Positions 27,302 through 39,598 are shown, numbered from the stretch's first letter. The stretch: 64,000 nucleotides of DNA from Climacteris rufus (GCA_013398175.1 VZRZ01006165.1:478826-542825), one strand, 5' to 3'. The notes: generated from the letters alone by a model not told the origin. A program made the numbers and translations.

Positions 27302-27924
27302 TAGGCATTAATATTAGATCTTACTCAATTTTTAATAACTCATATGGATGAGAAACTGAACACGTAGGCATAATCCACTTTCATTTGCATTGCGCGACAA
27401 GAGGTATCTTAACTACCCACCATTAGAAAGCCATGTTTCAAATGGTTGTACTTAGGAAGTTAAAATGCTCTTTAAGAAGATAAGTACTGACTGTTGCAAT
27501 TTTGCAAGTATTTTCTGGAGTTGCGATTTGCTTTGATCAAAATTTAGCACACTGAAGATGCTGAATTTTAATTTATTGGGGAACTTGTTCTTATTTAAAT
27601 GAGAGGTTTAGTAGAAGTCTTGCTTAAGTAAGGCTGGTACACAGAAAATATGCATCACAAATTAGTCATATTCAAGGGCTGTAATAAATCTGAATCAATC
27701 CTTTTAGAATTTACTTTTTAATAACAGCTTACCTCTAAAGATTTCAATGCATGTGCTTTAATGAACAAGTGCATCTAGTCAGCCTGTACTACAACTTCCT
27801 ACCTATAATATACCTCCAGTATGGCCACATCAGTGTCATATCTGAAATATTTATCATTTAGCATTAGTCAGTTTTGCTGCTGAGGGACTCTGCAAGATTG
27901 AAATGCCACCAATCAGGTCAATCA

Positions 27925-27967
27925 TGTTTTAGTTATGTACACCTTACTTTTGTTTTAGTTATGTACA
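27925..27967 (+). repeat. 26-bp tandem duplication
   Basis: TGTTTTAGTTATGTACACC at 27925 recurs at 27951 as TGTTTTAGTTATGTACACA, giving a 26-bp period with the second unit incomplete. Confidence 0.85.
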
Positions 27968-28755
27968 CACCTTCATAGCAAAAATACAGTTGGATCATAC
28001 TTTTTTAATACAAATACTTAGCTGAATTACACTTCAAGTCATTTATAAAATTGGAAGTCTTGAAGAGGTGCACAAACAACATGAAGGCCACAAGCTTCAT
28101 TCCAACTCATCCTAAAATAAAATAAAATAAGTGAGCTTTTATAAAAGGAGGAACACACATTTTATATGACCTTTTTATGATCTTTTTTTTTTGTTTTGTG
28201 CAGTTGAAAGTTTCTGGGGTTTTTTCTCAGTCTGGCAGTGATTAGCTCTTCCAACGTCTTAGTGTTGAACAACAGCTATAGAAACTCAGAAAAGCCCTTT
28301 TTAATTTTGTCTATGTACAGATAGCAAATGAGTTAAGAATTTTATTTTTTATTGCAATTAAACTTTTGGAACTTAAATGTTCTAAACATAAAATACCTAG
28401 TCTGTGTTTTTAAGGTCTCTTCAATGGTAAACAAATCTTGATTATTTGTCTTTGTGAAATCTGTGGATGCTTTAATTTAATAATTAGTTTGCAACAAGTG
28501 AAATTGAAAGCTTCAAAAATAATAAATATTTTACAAACCTTTCTTTAAAGTCTGTAATTCAGAGGACAAATTGACATCACAATCTAGTACTTGCATAATC
28601 TTAGTAATTCTTTCTTGATGTTTCTGAAAAACTTAGTGAAAGGTCAAGGTGGTAAGATTGAGCTGTGTCTGGATGCTGCAATGCCGTGTAGTATACATCA
28701 AAATGGTACACAATGCCATTGTCAGGTGATTTGCTTACAGGAATGATGTGAAGGA

Positions 28756-28789
28756 GTAATGGTAATATATGGGTAATGGCAATATATGG
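28756..28789 (+). repeat. 17-bp tandem duplication
   Basis: GTAATGGTAATATATGG (28756-28772) is followed directly by GTAATGGCAATATATGG (28773-28789), with one difference. Confidence 0.9.
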
Positions 28790-28863
28790 GTCATTTTCTA
28801 TAGCAAAATACTTAATTAGTTTTTGGTTCTTGCCTTATCAACTCTTCAGCCAGCTTTCCTTTC

Positions 28864-28948
28864 ACAAAAAACAAACAAACAAAACCACCCCATAAAACCC
28901 CAAAACACCTCCCCCCCAAAAAAACCAAACCAAACCCCAAAAAACCCA
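28864..28948. repeat. A/C-rich low-complexity tract
   Basis: This stretch is almost only A and C on the + strand, including (ACAA)n, runs of C such as CTCCCCCCC and repeated CCAAA blocks. No coding or element structure is visible. Confidence 0.9.
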
Positions 28949-30151
28949 GTTCAGTCTTTTCACCTTAGTCACTTATCAAGCCACTGAAAAGTTCAATTTT
29001 GTTATGTAAGATAACTACTCAGAAACTACGAAAGGATTATTTGCTGATTGAATAAATGAAAAAACTTCCTCAGCATGCAGCTACATAGGCAAATATAATA
29101 TAGAGTCAAGTTCCAATGTGGTACTTCAATTGTTTTTATGAAACTTGTCATTTCCCAGAGGCTGAATATCAGGAACCAGTAAGTTGAGCAGAAATTAGTA
29201 GTTCGCACTGGTCTCTCTGAATTCTCAATAGAAAGCAGGAATTCGGCAGGAACGTGTGACTGGTTTTGCTTGTAGCAAAAGGGTCATTTTGATTTGCTGT
29301 GTGTCAAAGAAGTGTTTTAAAGGTCTGGCGTTTACAAATTAGCTATGCATAAAGAGGTTTCTCTATAAATACAGAATTGAACTTTTGGCCTTTTTATCTG
29401 GCTTGTGCTGTTTACTGAGTTTTCTCCAGCAGCCTCTCTAACAATTGGTATTTTTTGATCAGTACTTTGGCTGCACTGATGTTTCTTTCTTAGTGAAGTC
29501 TTTACTTAACTCATTCACTTCCTCTGGAAGCTGAAGGTATGAGTAATTTTATTCAGTTACACTTACAGTTTTGATTTTACATCCTTTGCACCTACTCCGT
29601 GCCCTTCTGATTTTATTTCCTCTAAAAGGAAACTTATTATAGTTATCCATTCTAACTCATGTTCCTTTGAATTCAGTTACCTAACTACTTCCTTTTGAGC
29701 TGTACTTGAAAGGGCCTGAAGGTTCAAGTCTTTTCTTTTTATACTTTATTGGTATTAATTCATCTCTGACTAGAATTTCACTCATCTCAAAATAGGTCCT
29801 GGTTATGATTCTGTAAGTCTGGGAATATAGTTATAAGAACATCCTCTTCTTTCTATAAAAAAAATCAGTGTTTTTACATTGTAAATTATTAAATACCTAA
29901 AGTATATATCCTTCATTTAAAAAATGCTATTCACTTTGAATTTGGATTTATATTTATTAATCATTAAAAGTTATGTTTATAGTAACGTTTCTGAAGAGTA
30001 CTGAACTACATAATCTAATTTCCCATCAAATTACTACAAATTTGCATATGGGAAAATTGAAAAAAAGAATAATTTCATTTTTCTGTATTTTTTAGTAATG
30101 GAGATCAATTTCTTTTATTTCCTGCACAATCGTTTTTCTTTTTCTTGATCC

Positions 30152-30630
30152 TGGTGTTAAACTGTAGCCGCGCTAGCTGGACGCGCTCTTGCCGAGGGCT
30201 GGGGACAGGCCCGAGGGCGCACGGCGTCCGGCACTGGCTATACGCCCTGGTGGTGCGGGGGCTGGCTGCCGATCTGCAGCACTTCTCCCCCAACAGGGTC
30301 TCAGTCGTGCCCAGTTGGACGGTGCCGGCTCCTCTGGTGAGCAGGTAGCCCAAAGCCCGGTGGTCTTCGGCGCAGCGGCGAAAGCAAAGACTCAGGAGGG
30401 GCCTTTGCTCAGTGATTTCAGCTCTTTAATCAGGGTCCAGGGTAGAACAGGGTCTGGGTGAGCCAAGGGTTCTGGAGCTAAAGACCTCGCCCCTCCCCAA
30501 ACAGGGTTTCTTATAGGGGAAGGCGAGGGGGGTACAACCAATGAGGATACAAAGATTTGAATATAACCAATAGGCAACCAAAGGTACAAGAACTTGCTAG
30601 AACATGANTGTCAGTAAATTCTGGTTGGCT
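30152..30630 (-). mobile_element. GC-rich solo LTR, antisense to SGCZ
   Basis: Read on the minus strand, it has two ATTGGTT (inverted CCAAT) boxes (at about 30570 and 30538), a TATA-like CCTATAAGAAACCC (about 30505-30518), a poly(A) signal ATTAAA in CTGATTAAAGAGC (about 30424-30436), and then a GC-rich, CpG-dense U5 down to about 30155. This promoter-to-poly(A) order is that of an LTR. It stands out from the AT-rich intron, and its many intact CpGs suggest a fairly recent insertion. GATCC at 30147-30151 and 30631-30635 may be the target-site duplication, but the right end then lacks the canonical CA. A tighter alternative is 30155-30604 (TGTTAAAC...TAGAACA). The base at 30608 is N. Open frames inside it are incidental. 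Confidence 0.7.
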
Positions 30631-31894
30631 GATCCTTTTCACCTTTTTTACTAAAATCAAGGTAATTGTAAGTCTCTGCATTTATTCCACTATGTAATAA
30701 AGGGAATTGTAGATATTCTTGAACTTGTTGAAAACAGTTTTTTAGGGATAAAGCACTTGTTACAAGAACTCTTATAGTTTTGCTTTTGAGGCTGTATGAG
30801 AAGAAAAAAACGTATTAAGATTGGATCTTCAAATAGCAAAAGAAGTATGTTTGGTTTTAGCTTTAGCTATATTTTATTTAATTACATCAGTTTAATTCTA
30901 CATGCCTGGATATCCAGTCTGCTTGAAAAAAAATTGGTATTTCTTTCCAAATTTCTATTTTCTTGGGGGAGAAATGCTTTTCTGTCTTTTAAAAACTTAC
31001 TGTTGAAAGTGATAAAGTACTAAAGCTGGGTTGCAACCAGATGTCATTTAACTTTTATTATCAGTCTTTGCCGGATGTTACTTTTGGCACTTCTGATAGA
31101 CTTAATGTCTGACTAATATTAGAGTGAAGTTTTGTGCATCTTTGCATTGATAATGCTCTTTCAAATGTTACAGACGTGGTCTTCTCATAAGTAAAGACTG
31201 GAAACTGCATTCTGCTCAGTTCGTATTCTGCACCTTCATATTCCATTGCCACCTTGAAAAATATAAAGGGCCCTTGCTGTTGAAAAGCATTTCCTTTTAC
31301 TGATGAAAAAGATGAATGAGGTCTGGAAACACAGTCTTTGATTTTGGATATTCAGCTCCCGGAGTGTTTCATTATGGATGGGGATGAGCCTTATTTTGAG
31401 TGACAGAGCGCCTGGTTATACACACATGCTATTTAGTCTTTCAAAGAAAAGAGAACCACAAGCCATTGCCAGATTTAAAAAACAGGTTGTGCATAGCACA
31501 TTTATGACTAATACTAGGAAAAAAAAGATGCTGTTTTTTTTTCCTCCATGGTTTTTCATAATACTCAGCAATGGCTTGGTTATGGAAATTGGATTTTGCT
31601 GGGGTTTTTTGAAGAGATCTTCAAAGCAGCAGTTGTAGTAAATTTGTTTTCAGTGTTCACTGCCATAATATTTGTAAAGGTTATAGATTTCTGGACATAA
31701 AAAACCTAGGACTTTAATTCATTACTCTCAGAAATCTCTTCTTCTCTTGGATACTCCCTACTAGTAGACCATCTTACAATTAAGGGGTTTTGGGTAGGTT
31801 TTTGTTGTTATTATTTTGGTTTTTTTGGTTGGTTGGTTATTTTTTCTTTTCATAAAGGTGCAGTTTACAAAATTATTACCAGTTTAAAGTTTGC

Positions 31895-31921
31895 TTTTTT
31901 TTTTTTTTTTTTTTTTTTTTT
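31895..31921. repeat. Poly(T) run of 27
   Basis: There are 27 consecutive T on the + strand, preceded by GTTTGC and followed by GGCCCCTTGCTC. It could be a plain homopolymer expansion or the tail of a minus-strand retrocopy; I see no recognisable body next to it. Confidence 0.9.
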
Positions 31922-33669
31922 GGCCCCTTGCTCAGGTTATTTTCCCTTTAATACTGAAAAATGATTTTACCAATTTAACATTTATAACCTCATTGTGCTT
32001 CCAAATCCTGGTAAGAACTAAGATCAGTTAGCTAAATATTATTGGTTAACTGCAAAATATCTAATAGCTATCTCCTTTTACATGCAAAGTTTCTGAAAAA
32101 TAATGTAAAATATTTAAATACCAAAATAATTGAAAATACTTTATTATATTTAAAATACTGTAGCATTTAGAGTCGTGCCTCTGTTCTTTTGAGCACTTCT
32201 TACAGAGCAACTGTGAGATACTGTAGGTATACTTTTAGCCTTACTCAGAATTCAAGTCTCAGAACAAAAGAAACCTTCTGTTGTTGAAATATGGTAATTA
32301 ATCCCAGAATATTTAGTCATAAACTATAAATATCTCAGACAGTTTCCTTGATCTGATTTGGAGAGAAGATAAATGCATTTCCTGTTTTACACATTTTTAT
32401 TTTCTTCTTTCACATTTGCTGGGGATTCTCTGTTGGAAAGACTTTCATTCAATATTTGCATTACACAATGCCCAGTAAATCACCTTCAGAGAAGGAAAGT
32501 AAAGTTTGTGTAAGTGGATGACAAAAATAATCGCATTGGACAAATCAGTAAACAAGGATAGGCATGATGATTGTTCAGGGGGTGAAAAAAAGAAGGCAAA
32601 CTTTGAATGCTTAAGAACATAGGTAGGATATTTCTAAATATGAAATGTAAACTGAATGGTATAAATAACTTTTATGTGTTCAGTCCTTGTAGCTGAAAGT
32701 TAAGAGAAATGCTGACTTTATAGTGTTGTTCATTACATATAAATGTTTTGAGTTATTACTTTAACAAAGAACAAAAATCCCTATTATTGTTTTGTCTTTT
32801 TTCCTTAATTTGCATTTAAAAATTTATTTAAAATTTATTATGTTAATAATTGTATTTTTTTCAAATAACTTCAGTGAATATTTACCAGAATTTATATTGT
32901 TTTTAATTGAAAAGGAGTTTTTCAATGAAATACCTTGATCGTCTGATAAAAATGGTGGAATTATCATATTCAAATTTGAACTAGTTTTATAAATCAAAAT
33001 TCAATAGAGAATCAGTTCAGTTTTGGAAAATCATCACCCATTTTCTTAACCTAGATTTTGAATAGGAGATACCTTAGTGTCCACTACCAACACTAAACAC
33101 TAAGCACATTCCAGAAAAGTCTCTTTAATTTCCTTGAGAATAAAACTTTTCCGTGAGAAAGGTCTGATGTAAGGAAACTCTGAAGCTGTCAGATATTGAG
33201 ATTCAGACAGCAACTTCAGGCAATAGACAGTTATTTCAAAACTTCTAAGAGCTTGGCATCTCAATTTAAGTAGTCAAAATAACTGTAATGCAAAATACAG
33301 CAGATATTTCTCTAAGGTGTTTTTGTTACACAAACTTACAATATTATTTTCATTCTCTGTAAAGCAACTGTTCTCCAAAATGTAGAGAGAAGCATTCAGG
33401 CAAATCATTGCTGAAAAATTTAGATCTGTAAGTGTTTACAGAGTTGTATGTGAAATTCATCTACTGATAAGCAGAAGTCCAAAGTTTCACATGATGTTGG
33501 TCCAGATTTTGATATAGAAATGAAAATATAAATATGAAGAAACATTTATAACCATTAATAAAATATTTGATCAGATATTTTGTCCTAAAAGTATCAATTT
33601 GCGGTCATATATTTTAATGTGTTTTTATTTTCCAAAGTAATTGTACTGTATTTTATTTATGTATTTTAG

Positions 33670-33742
33670 GCACAGAAGGGGCAGTGTTTGGGCACTCTGT
33701 GGAGACACCCCATATCAGAGCAGAACCTTCCCAAGACCTCAA
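33670..33742 (+). CDS. SGCZ: SGCZ coding exon (human exon 6 equivalent)
   Basis: The 73-bp exon has acceptor TATTTTAG|GC and donor CTCAA|GTAGGT. It carries 2 bases finishing Gly, 23 codons, and 2 bases of a Lys codon. The peptide is TEGAVFGHSVETPHIRAEPS followed by QDL, which matches the HSVET-P-RA-P-QDL signature shared by gamma-, delta- and zeta-sarcoglycan, with the zeta-specific GAVFGHSVETPHIRAEPS form. A 73-bp exon at this place is also the size of the matching SGCG exon as I remember it. The part encoded lies in the extracellular domain. It is too short to be found as an open frame and was recognised by similarity and splice sites. Confidence 0.96.
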
Positions 33743-34443
33743 GTAGGTGTTGTTCAAAAAGTTGTTTTAAAATCGAGTATTCTCAAAAATAATTAAGACT
33801 GGATCAAAAGTAGAATATCTGTATAGTAATATATACTGCCTATTTAATGACTCATACATATCCAGAACACTGTTAGACTCCTCTTTGTTATAACCAGTCA
33901 AAAAAACCCCACAAACCCCTATCACATGAAGCAGTACTTTTTATATATGACCTGCATCCCATAGCAGAATCCTTGAGAAGAATATTTTCCCTAGAGACTG
34001 GAATATTCAGGCATTTTTAAGGTCCAATAAAAATGGAGAATTACGTTCAACAGCATCAGACTCAATGTTGGATTTCTTATTCTTACAGAATACATAAGTC
34101 AAGTTAAAGTAAACAGTCACAGATTTTTCCATCAAGTAGTGTTTCTGGGTTTTTTTCTGGGTTGCCATTTGTGGCTCTTGTTTTTTTTTTAATACTACAC
34201 ACACAATTTTCAGAAAAAAATTTCAAAAATTCATTACCAAGTGAGGCTATATTACTAAACATAAAAAATCCAAAGTTTTCTGTACATAGTCACAAAAGTG
34301 GCAAAATACATATTATTATAAATAGCTGCATCAATTATAGAGTTGTGGTGGTCTGGCTTAGGTCCTATTAATTTTTAATGTTTTAGTATAAACTTACCCA
34401 AGGTGTCCAATATTGGCAGTCCTAAAATCACGTAGAGTGCTGA

Positions 34444-34495
34444 ATCCCTCTGTCTTTAGATGATTAAACATCCCTCTGTCTTTGGATGATTAAAG
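34444..34495 (+). repeat. 26-bp tandem duplication
   Basis: Units 34444-34469 and 34470-34495 begin ATCCCTCTGTCTTT and continue (A/G)GATGATTAAA, with two differences. This is a simple two-copy duplication with no sign of function. Confidence 0.9.
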
Positions 34496-35011
34496 TTAGT
34501 AATAAGTAATGGGAAAGTAGAGAGTTTCCTGAATTGACATTAAAGTTCTTCATTCAGTGGACACAACTGAATGCAATTTGATAGCAAATTGCAGTGCATA
34601 AATACAAATATATTAGACTATGAGAATGACTGTATACAGGGCTGTAAGATAATAGAATATACATTAGATCTTTAATTAAAGTATAAATCATCCCACATTT
34701 TTCATATTGGAATTTGTATTTGTAGTCAAGCAATAAACCTAAGAGAGCAGATTTTTTTTCGTTGTCACCAAAATAAAATATGCTGGAAACTATTCGTATC
34801 CTTGTATATGTAAAATGATTGACTACTGAATGTGGAAAATGAAACACTGACCACCTTGATTACTCTGAATTAAACATAACTAAAAAATTTGAACTAAGAA
34901 TTTGATACCCACAAGAATCCTAGTACTTCCTGGGATTTTTATGTTAATCTATTTTGGACAGAGAGACAAAAAGAGAAAGATTCACATTAGCTTCACATAT
35001 CTAAACCTTGC

Positions 35012-35623
35012 TAAAGACGCTTGACCTGGTGCTCTCCAGGTAGCTTCAGCGTCTTTTATGCGAGCAAAATCCCTGCCGGGATAAGTCGCAGTGGTTTTAC
35101 AACTCTCCCAAATTACCGAGTTCTAGCTACTGCAGATGACCTATGTCTGCTGGCTCCTCTAGAAATGAGAGTTACCCCAGGCGTGGTGTTCTAGCGTTGG
35201 CGAGAATGAAAGGCTACACAGAGAGCTCTTCTCTGAGATAACAGCCTATTTATTATAAATCCAGTGTTGCATTATGAGGGTCCAGGGAGGAAGTCCAGAG
35301 ACATCCAGGTGGCTGGAGTAACCCAGGAGAAAGAGACTGAGGAAGCCCTGCAGGACTCTTTTAGAGGGAGGCGGGACCAGGAAACACCCAATGGAAAACT
35401 GTATAGTTCAAAGTGACCAGTGAAGGGGAGAGCTTCCCAGGGCATAGCCATATATGGGACCTAAGGTATAGATACAGGTAACACAAGAGAAATATGGGAT
35501 TTTACCACAGCTCAGGCATGGAGTTCTGATATTGGAGGGAGAAGGTTGAGGGCATTGCCTTGGCTTTCTTCCCACCAGTCCTGAAGCTCAAAAGCAGCAG
35601 CTTTTGCCAAGTACGCTGCTACA
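35012..35623 (-). mobile_element. Solo LTR with 6-bp duplication CCTTGC, antisense to SGCZ
   Basis: CCTTGC lies directly outside both ends (35006-35011 and 35624-35629). On the minus strand the element starts TGTAGCAGCGTACTTGG, has a TATA-like CCTCTAAAAGAGTCC (around 35360), an AATAAA poly(A) signal (in GGATTTATAATAAATAGG, around 35250), and ends GCGTCTTTA, where the usual final CA has become TA. The last 45 bp form a strong inverted repeat (35013-35056). A 6-bp duplication suits betaretrovirus- or alpharetrovirus-like (ERVK-type) integrases. No internal viral genes are present, so it is a solo LTR. Confidence 0.75.
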
Positions 35624-37202
35624 CCTTGCCTCAGGAACTCTTGATTCTGTAGATAGATTTTGAGGTCTTCATACAGAGAAGCTCTCTTAATATTTACTAT
35701 TAAAGATGTGTTGTGTAAAAATAAAGTTTAATTGAGTTTTAATACAATTCATTCCTGTGTGTTCAACCACTTTGGTCACATCTTTCTCCTTTCTTGCATT
35801 TTCAAATAATAGCTAGCCAGGTTTTGCTTTCAGAAAATGTTGTTATACAATCCTTTGTTAAAGCTTTTGTGTCAAATCCAAAAACCAATTAAAGATGACT
35901 TTCATTAGTTGGGATAAGTAAAAAATCATGCATCAGAATCTGGAAAATGAATTATATTTTAATAATTTGTCTTCCTGTTTATCTCACTACTTTTTCTCAA
36001 AGGAACACAGTTAGGAAAACTAAACTGCCAATATATTCCGCAAATACTGATTTTAGGCCAACAGTGCATTAAACATGGTGTACTAATAGGTAATATCCAT
36101 GCACAAAATAGACAGACAGTAGTTAAATGCAGATAACTTTGCTCTCAATAACTTCCTTAATAAGGGGATTAATTAATTTGTTGTTGTTGTCCTCTAGAGA
36201 TAACTGTAAGATCAAATTTAACAGTTTTTTCTCTTCTATATCATGCCCCGCACATCATTGACTATCAGTTAATCCTGCAAGCTGATGCTGGGCATAATGA
36301 GATGAAAATTGAGCAAGGAACCACCCAAGATAGTTGGATCCTACTTTACTTCTGATAAGAATTAAAAATACACATATCTTGCACAGGAAGTCTTCTTCAC
36401 TCAGAGTTGTCCCATGATTTGTGAGACACCTTTTGTGGCATTAAAAGGCTGCTTTACTAACAGGTCAAAATATATATTCTGTAAAAGCCTGGAGCTAGAG
36501 AATACATCAAAAAAGAAATTTTGGCCTTAACTTGTTAGTCATCTGATCAGGTTGAGAGTGACAAAGTCACCGTGACTCTGTTCGTCTATTTTTAGCCAGA
36601 AATGAAATAATAAACCAAACCTCATAAAAAGGAAGAAGATGTAGTAGAGTAAAAAAACCCAGCTTCCTTCCTGTGCCATTTTAAAGATGTTAGATTTTAG
36701 TTACTTTCACAGCGTCCTTTTTTAATAAAGTGGAAATAATTACTATTCTTGTTTCATAATTTGTGTTAGTTATTTCATTTTTGGGGCATGTGTATTGACA
36801 GAAACTTGTTTGCTTAGACTTATCACTAGCTGTTAAAAATCTGATTTTCTTAGCATACATGTTCATACAAAAATAGGTATGGATGTAGTAAAATTTGAAA
36901 AAATTCCAAGAGTTAATATTCTGTTTTTACATATACATGTGCTTAAATATATATAAAACAATTTTAAAAGACATTGAAGTATACAGAGAAGAAAGCCAGT
37001 AATAAAAGGTCATAATTGCCAGGCAGATAGGACACAGTAGAAACAAAAGGTAGCTGGCTATTAAACTGCAAGAACAATTTGCTTTAACATTCAGTGGTGA
37101 AGATTATATTTGAAATTGGGAAAGAAAAAAGCTCTAGTAGAAATTAAGACATGAAGGATAAAAATATTACTATCACAAGAGATAGAAAAATCCATTGAGT
37201 TT

Positions 37203-37562
37203 CATACGGTTAATTTAGGATGCTGGAGCCTCCTTTTCTCCAGGCTAAACAACCCCAGCTCCCTCAGCCAGTCTGATGTATTGCATTATAGACCCTTTGC
37301 CAGGTCCACTGCGCTCCAGTGTGTCTCTGGACACACTCCAGCACCTCAGTGTCTTTCTTGTAGTGAGGGGCCCAGAACTGGATACAGGATTCAGGTTGCA
37401 GCCTCACCACTGCTGAGTACAGGGGACTATCACTGCCCTGGTCCTGCTGGCCACACTATTCCTGATACAAGCCGGGATGCCTTTGGCCTTCTTGGCCACC
37501 TGGGCACATGCTAGCTCATGTTCATCTGCTGTCAAGCAGCACCCCCAAGTCCTTTTCTGCTG
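37203..37562 (-). mobile_element. CR1 LINE fragment, reverse orientation
   Basis: On the + strand it reads, in order, TCTCCAGGCTAAACAACCCC, AGCTCCCTCAGCC, TGCGCTCCAGTGTG, GGCCCAGAACTGGATACAGG, CTCACCACTGCTGAGTACAG, GGCCTTCTTGGCCACCTGGG and CCCCCAAGTCCTTTTCTGCT, which are reverse-complement landmarks of the CR1 reverse transcriptase end. It lacks the CR1 3' tail and is truncated on both sides. Confidence 0.85.
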
Positions 37563-37869
37563 GGCTTATGATTATGTTTGCTTTATGATGATGCCATGCC
37601 CTGGCTTCAGACTCCAAGCATAGCTGTCTCAGACTACGCAGGGTTACAAGAGTAAATATATAACCCTATGAATGTTGTCTGAAAACCCGTATAAAGCTTG
37701 TAGCAGTAGAAAGCATTTGAACAATGCTGCGTTAATGAAAGACAAGGCAACTTCACACTGCAATTAGTGTGAAGGCAGCCAAGGGCTCAGGTCTAACAGT
37801 AGGCATGACCAGAAGAGGTGCTCAGAGTGCCAGAGGAAGATGGTCAAGTTTTCAGTAAGTGTCTTCTTG

Positions 37870-38445
37870 TGTGCCCTCAGCTCCTGCAGGGTTTGTTTCA
37901 ACTGCAGTTGCTCTTACACTGCTTCCAGATCCAAGCTGCTGCTTAAGAAATTCTAATTTCCTGTAGGCCCAGCCTAGGACTAGGCACAACAGCACACAAT
38001 TTGTTCAAGTTTTTCATTTTCACAAATACTGCAGGTAGAAGTGTTTCACTGTTTTTTTAAAATGGAAATTGAACAACAGTCCTCAATGCCCAAGAGTTGA
38101 TAATAGAGATAACAGAACTCATTTCTCACATGCTTTGGATGTCGCAATAATGACACAAAAAGAAGGACACGGACATCTGTTAAGAGAACAACCAACAACT
38201 GCCCTGATGTGGGGCTGGACTTTATTATATATGTGTCTTAGAAATCACAGTGGATTGGAGGGGACAGCTTGCCGCCCCTCAATCACGCTGGTCAAAGGAA
38301 ATGTCCATCAAACTTCTGTGCCCAGGAGAAAGGAATGTAAATAATAAGCTACCATTACAAAAACATGGTCATGTTTACAGGGAATGTGTGATAAACTGTT
38401 ACAGAAGAATGAAAACATCGAAGAACTGCAAAACTCAGGGCAACA
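37870..38445 (-). mobile_element. Solo LTR, full form of the family found in the 18686-19037 palindrome
   Basis: On the minus strand it begins TGTTGCCCTGAG (38445 downward) and ends CTGAGGGCACA (37870), giving matching inverted termini. TCTTG lies directly outside both ends (37865-37869 and 38446-38450). A TATA/poly(A)-like CATATATAATAAAGTCC is at about 38217-38233. The first 160 bp match the arms of the palindromic element. Just after them is a natural small hairpin, ATTGAGGGG...CCCCTCCAAT, corresponding to the spacer of that palindrome. Family assignment and exact 3' end rest on the short duplication and the terminal match. Confidence 0.7.
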
Positions 38446-39598
38446 TCTTGGACTCTAAACCAAGTACAGTCTTGTTTCACCTTATGTGCATAGTCCATTT
38501 TGCTCTAGATTTTCTGATGAAATGTGATTTGATATACTACTTATAATACATAAACTGTACTATATGTCATTTAGTAATGCTGCTGTAACATACATAATAT
38601 TTTCATTTCATGTATTTCATATGATTCTAAGTGAATAGGCTTGCTAATGCATAACTAAAAAGTGCTACTTTTTTTTTTCCCCATTTGAGCAATATTTAGT
38701 TTCTTTAGTCTTTTCTTATACTAAATTTCTCCACAGAGGTTTTTTTTTCTCACTGCAGCTGTTCTTTTTCCTTTTTCCAGGAGCATCTCCATTTTCAGTG
38801 ACATTGTTTAACCACTGTCACAAGAAAACAAGGCTTATTAGTTTTGCTGTGTGTCTATCTCTTCTCTCCTCTCGTGTCCCTGATAGTTTGTGAAGCAGTT
38901 AGGCAGTTTCATACATATTTAATAGAAAGGCAAAGGATCTTTATGTTTCTCGGTGTTTTCTGAAAGCCAGTGCCCTACTAGAAACAATAACTGAAAATCA
39001 GTTCATAGTACTAGTATTTGCTGCTGTCAGTCTACCCATTTGTATACACATGGCTTCAGACTATCCTCAGCTTCTGAAGCATCTTGTTTCATGGTCAGGT
39101 GAAAGTTATAGCATGTGGAGGACATGGAGTTTCTGGCAGTGTCAAGGTTGTGAGTGCAGAAATATTGACTGGATTCTTGTGCTAGCACCGTGTCAGAACC
39201 AGACAAAGGATCTGAAGCTCATAGAGACTGCATATAAGAGAAAGGAGACTCAGAAGTTACAGGGAGTACATGAGTTTATAAAACTATTAGTTCTGCAGTC
39301 CACTAAACAGTTCCTATTGCTTATATCTATAATTATACAGAGAACTCCAGAGATAGCTTTTAGCCATCGAGAAGAATGAATGATTTTACATGTCATATAC
39401 TGCAATTCTCATTCTACTGTTTGTTGTATCTCAAGATAACCTTCACTGCCAAAATAATTAAGAAAGTTATCTGACTTCTTCAAAATCTAACACTCAATTT
39501 TGTATTGCAGAAGGTAAAAATATCTGTCTAGTTCATTTGGACATGGTGGTTGCCCTAAAAATGAAATTAAACTCACCAAGTCTTTTCTGGTTTGTTGG

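Larger units (their letters stand above)
13639..33669 (+). other. SGCZ: SGCZ intron between the 123-bp and 73-bp exons
   Basis: This 20.0-kb intron starts GTATGG and ends ATTTTAG. It is AT-rich and holds most of the repeats of the window: a truncated LTR (14124-14355), the palindromic LTR element (18686-19037), a probable LTR with a tandem repeat (23220-23610), a CR1 piece (25117-25580), an LTR (26684-27301), A/C-rich DNA (28864-28948), a GC-rich LTR (30152-30630) and a run of 27 T (31895-31921). Between these I see only unassigned AT-rich DNA with no supported exon. Confidence 0.85.

Noticed and set aside
30105..30589. Four GC-rich open frames on both strands
   Set aside because: GC-rich LTR DNA has few stops. 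None looks like a known protein, and promoter and poly(A) signals explain the region better.
38250..38546. A 98-codon frame as a host gene
   Set aside because: It runs through the LTR 37870-38445 and out into unique DNA.
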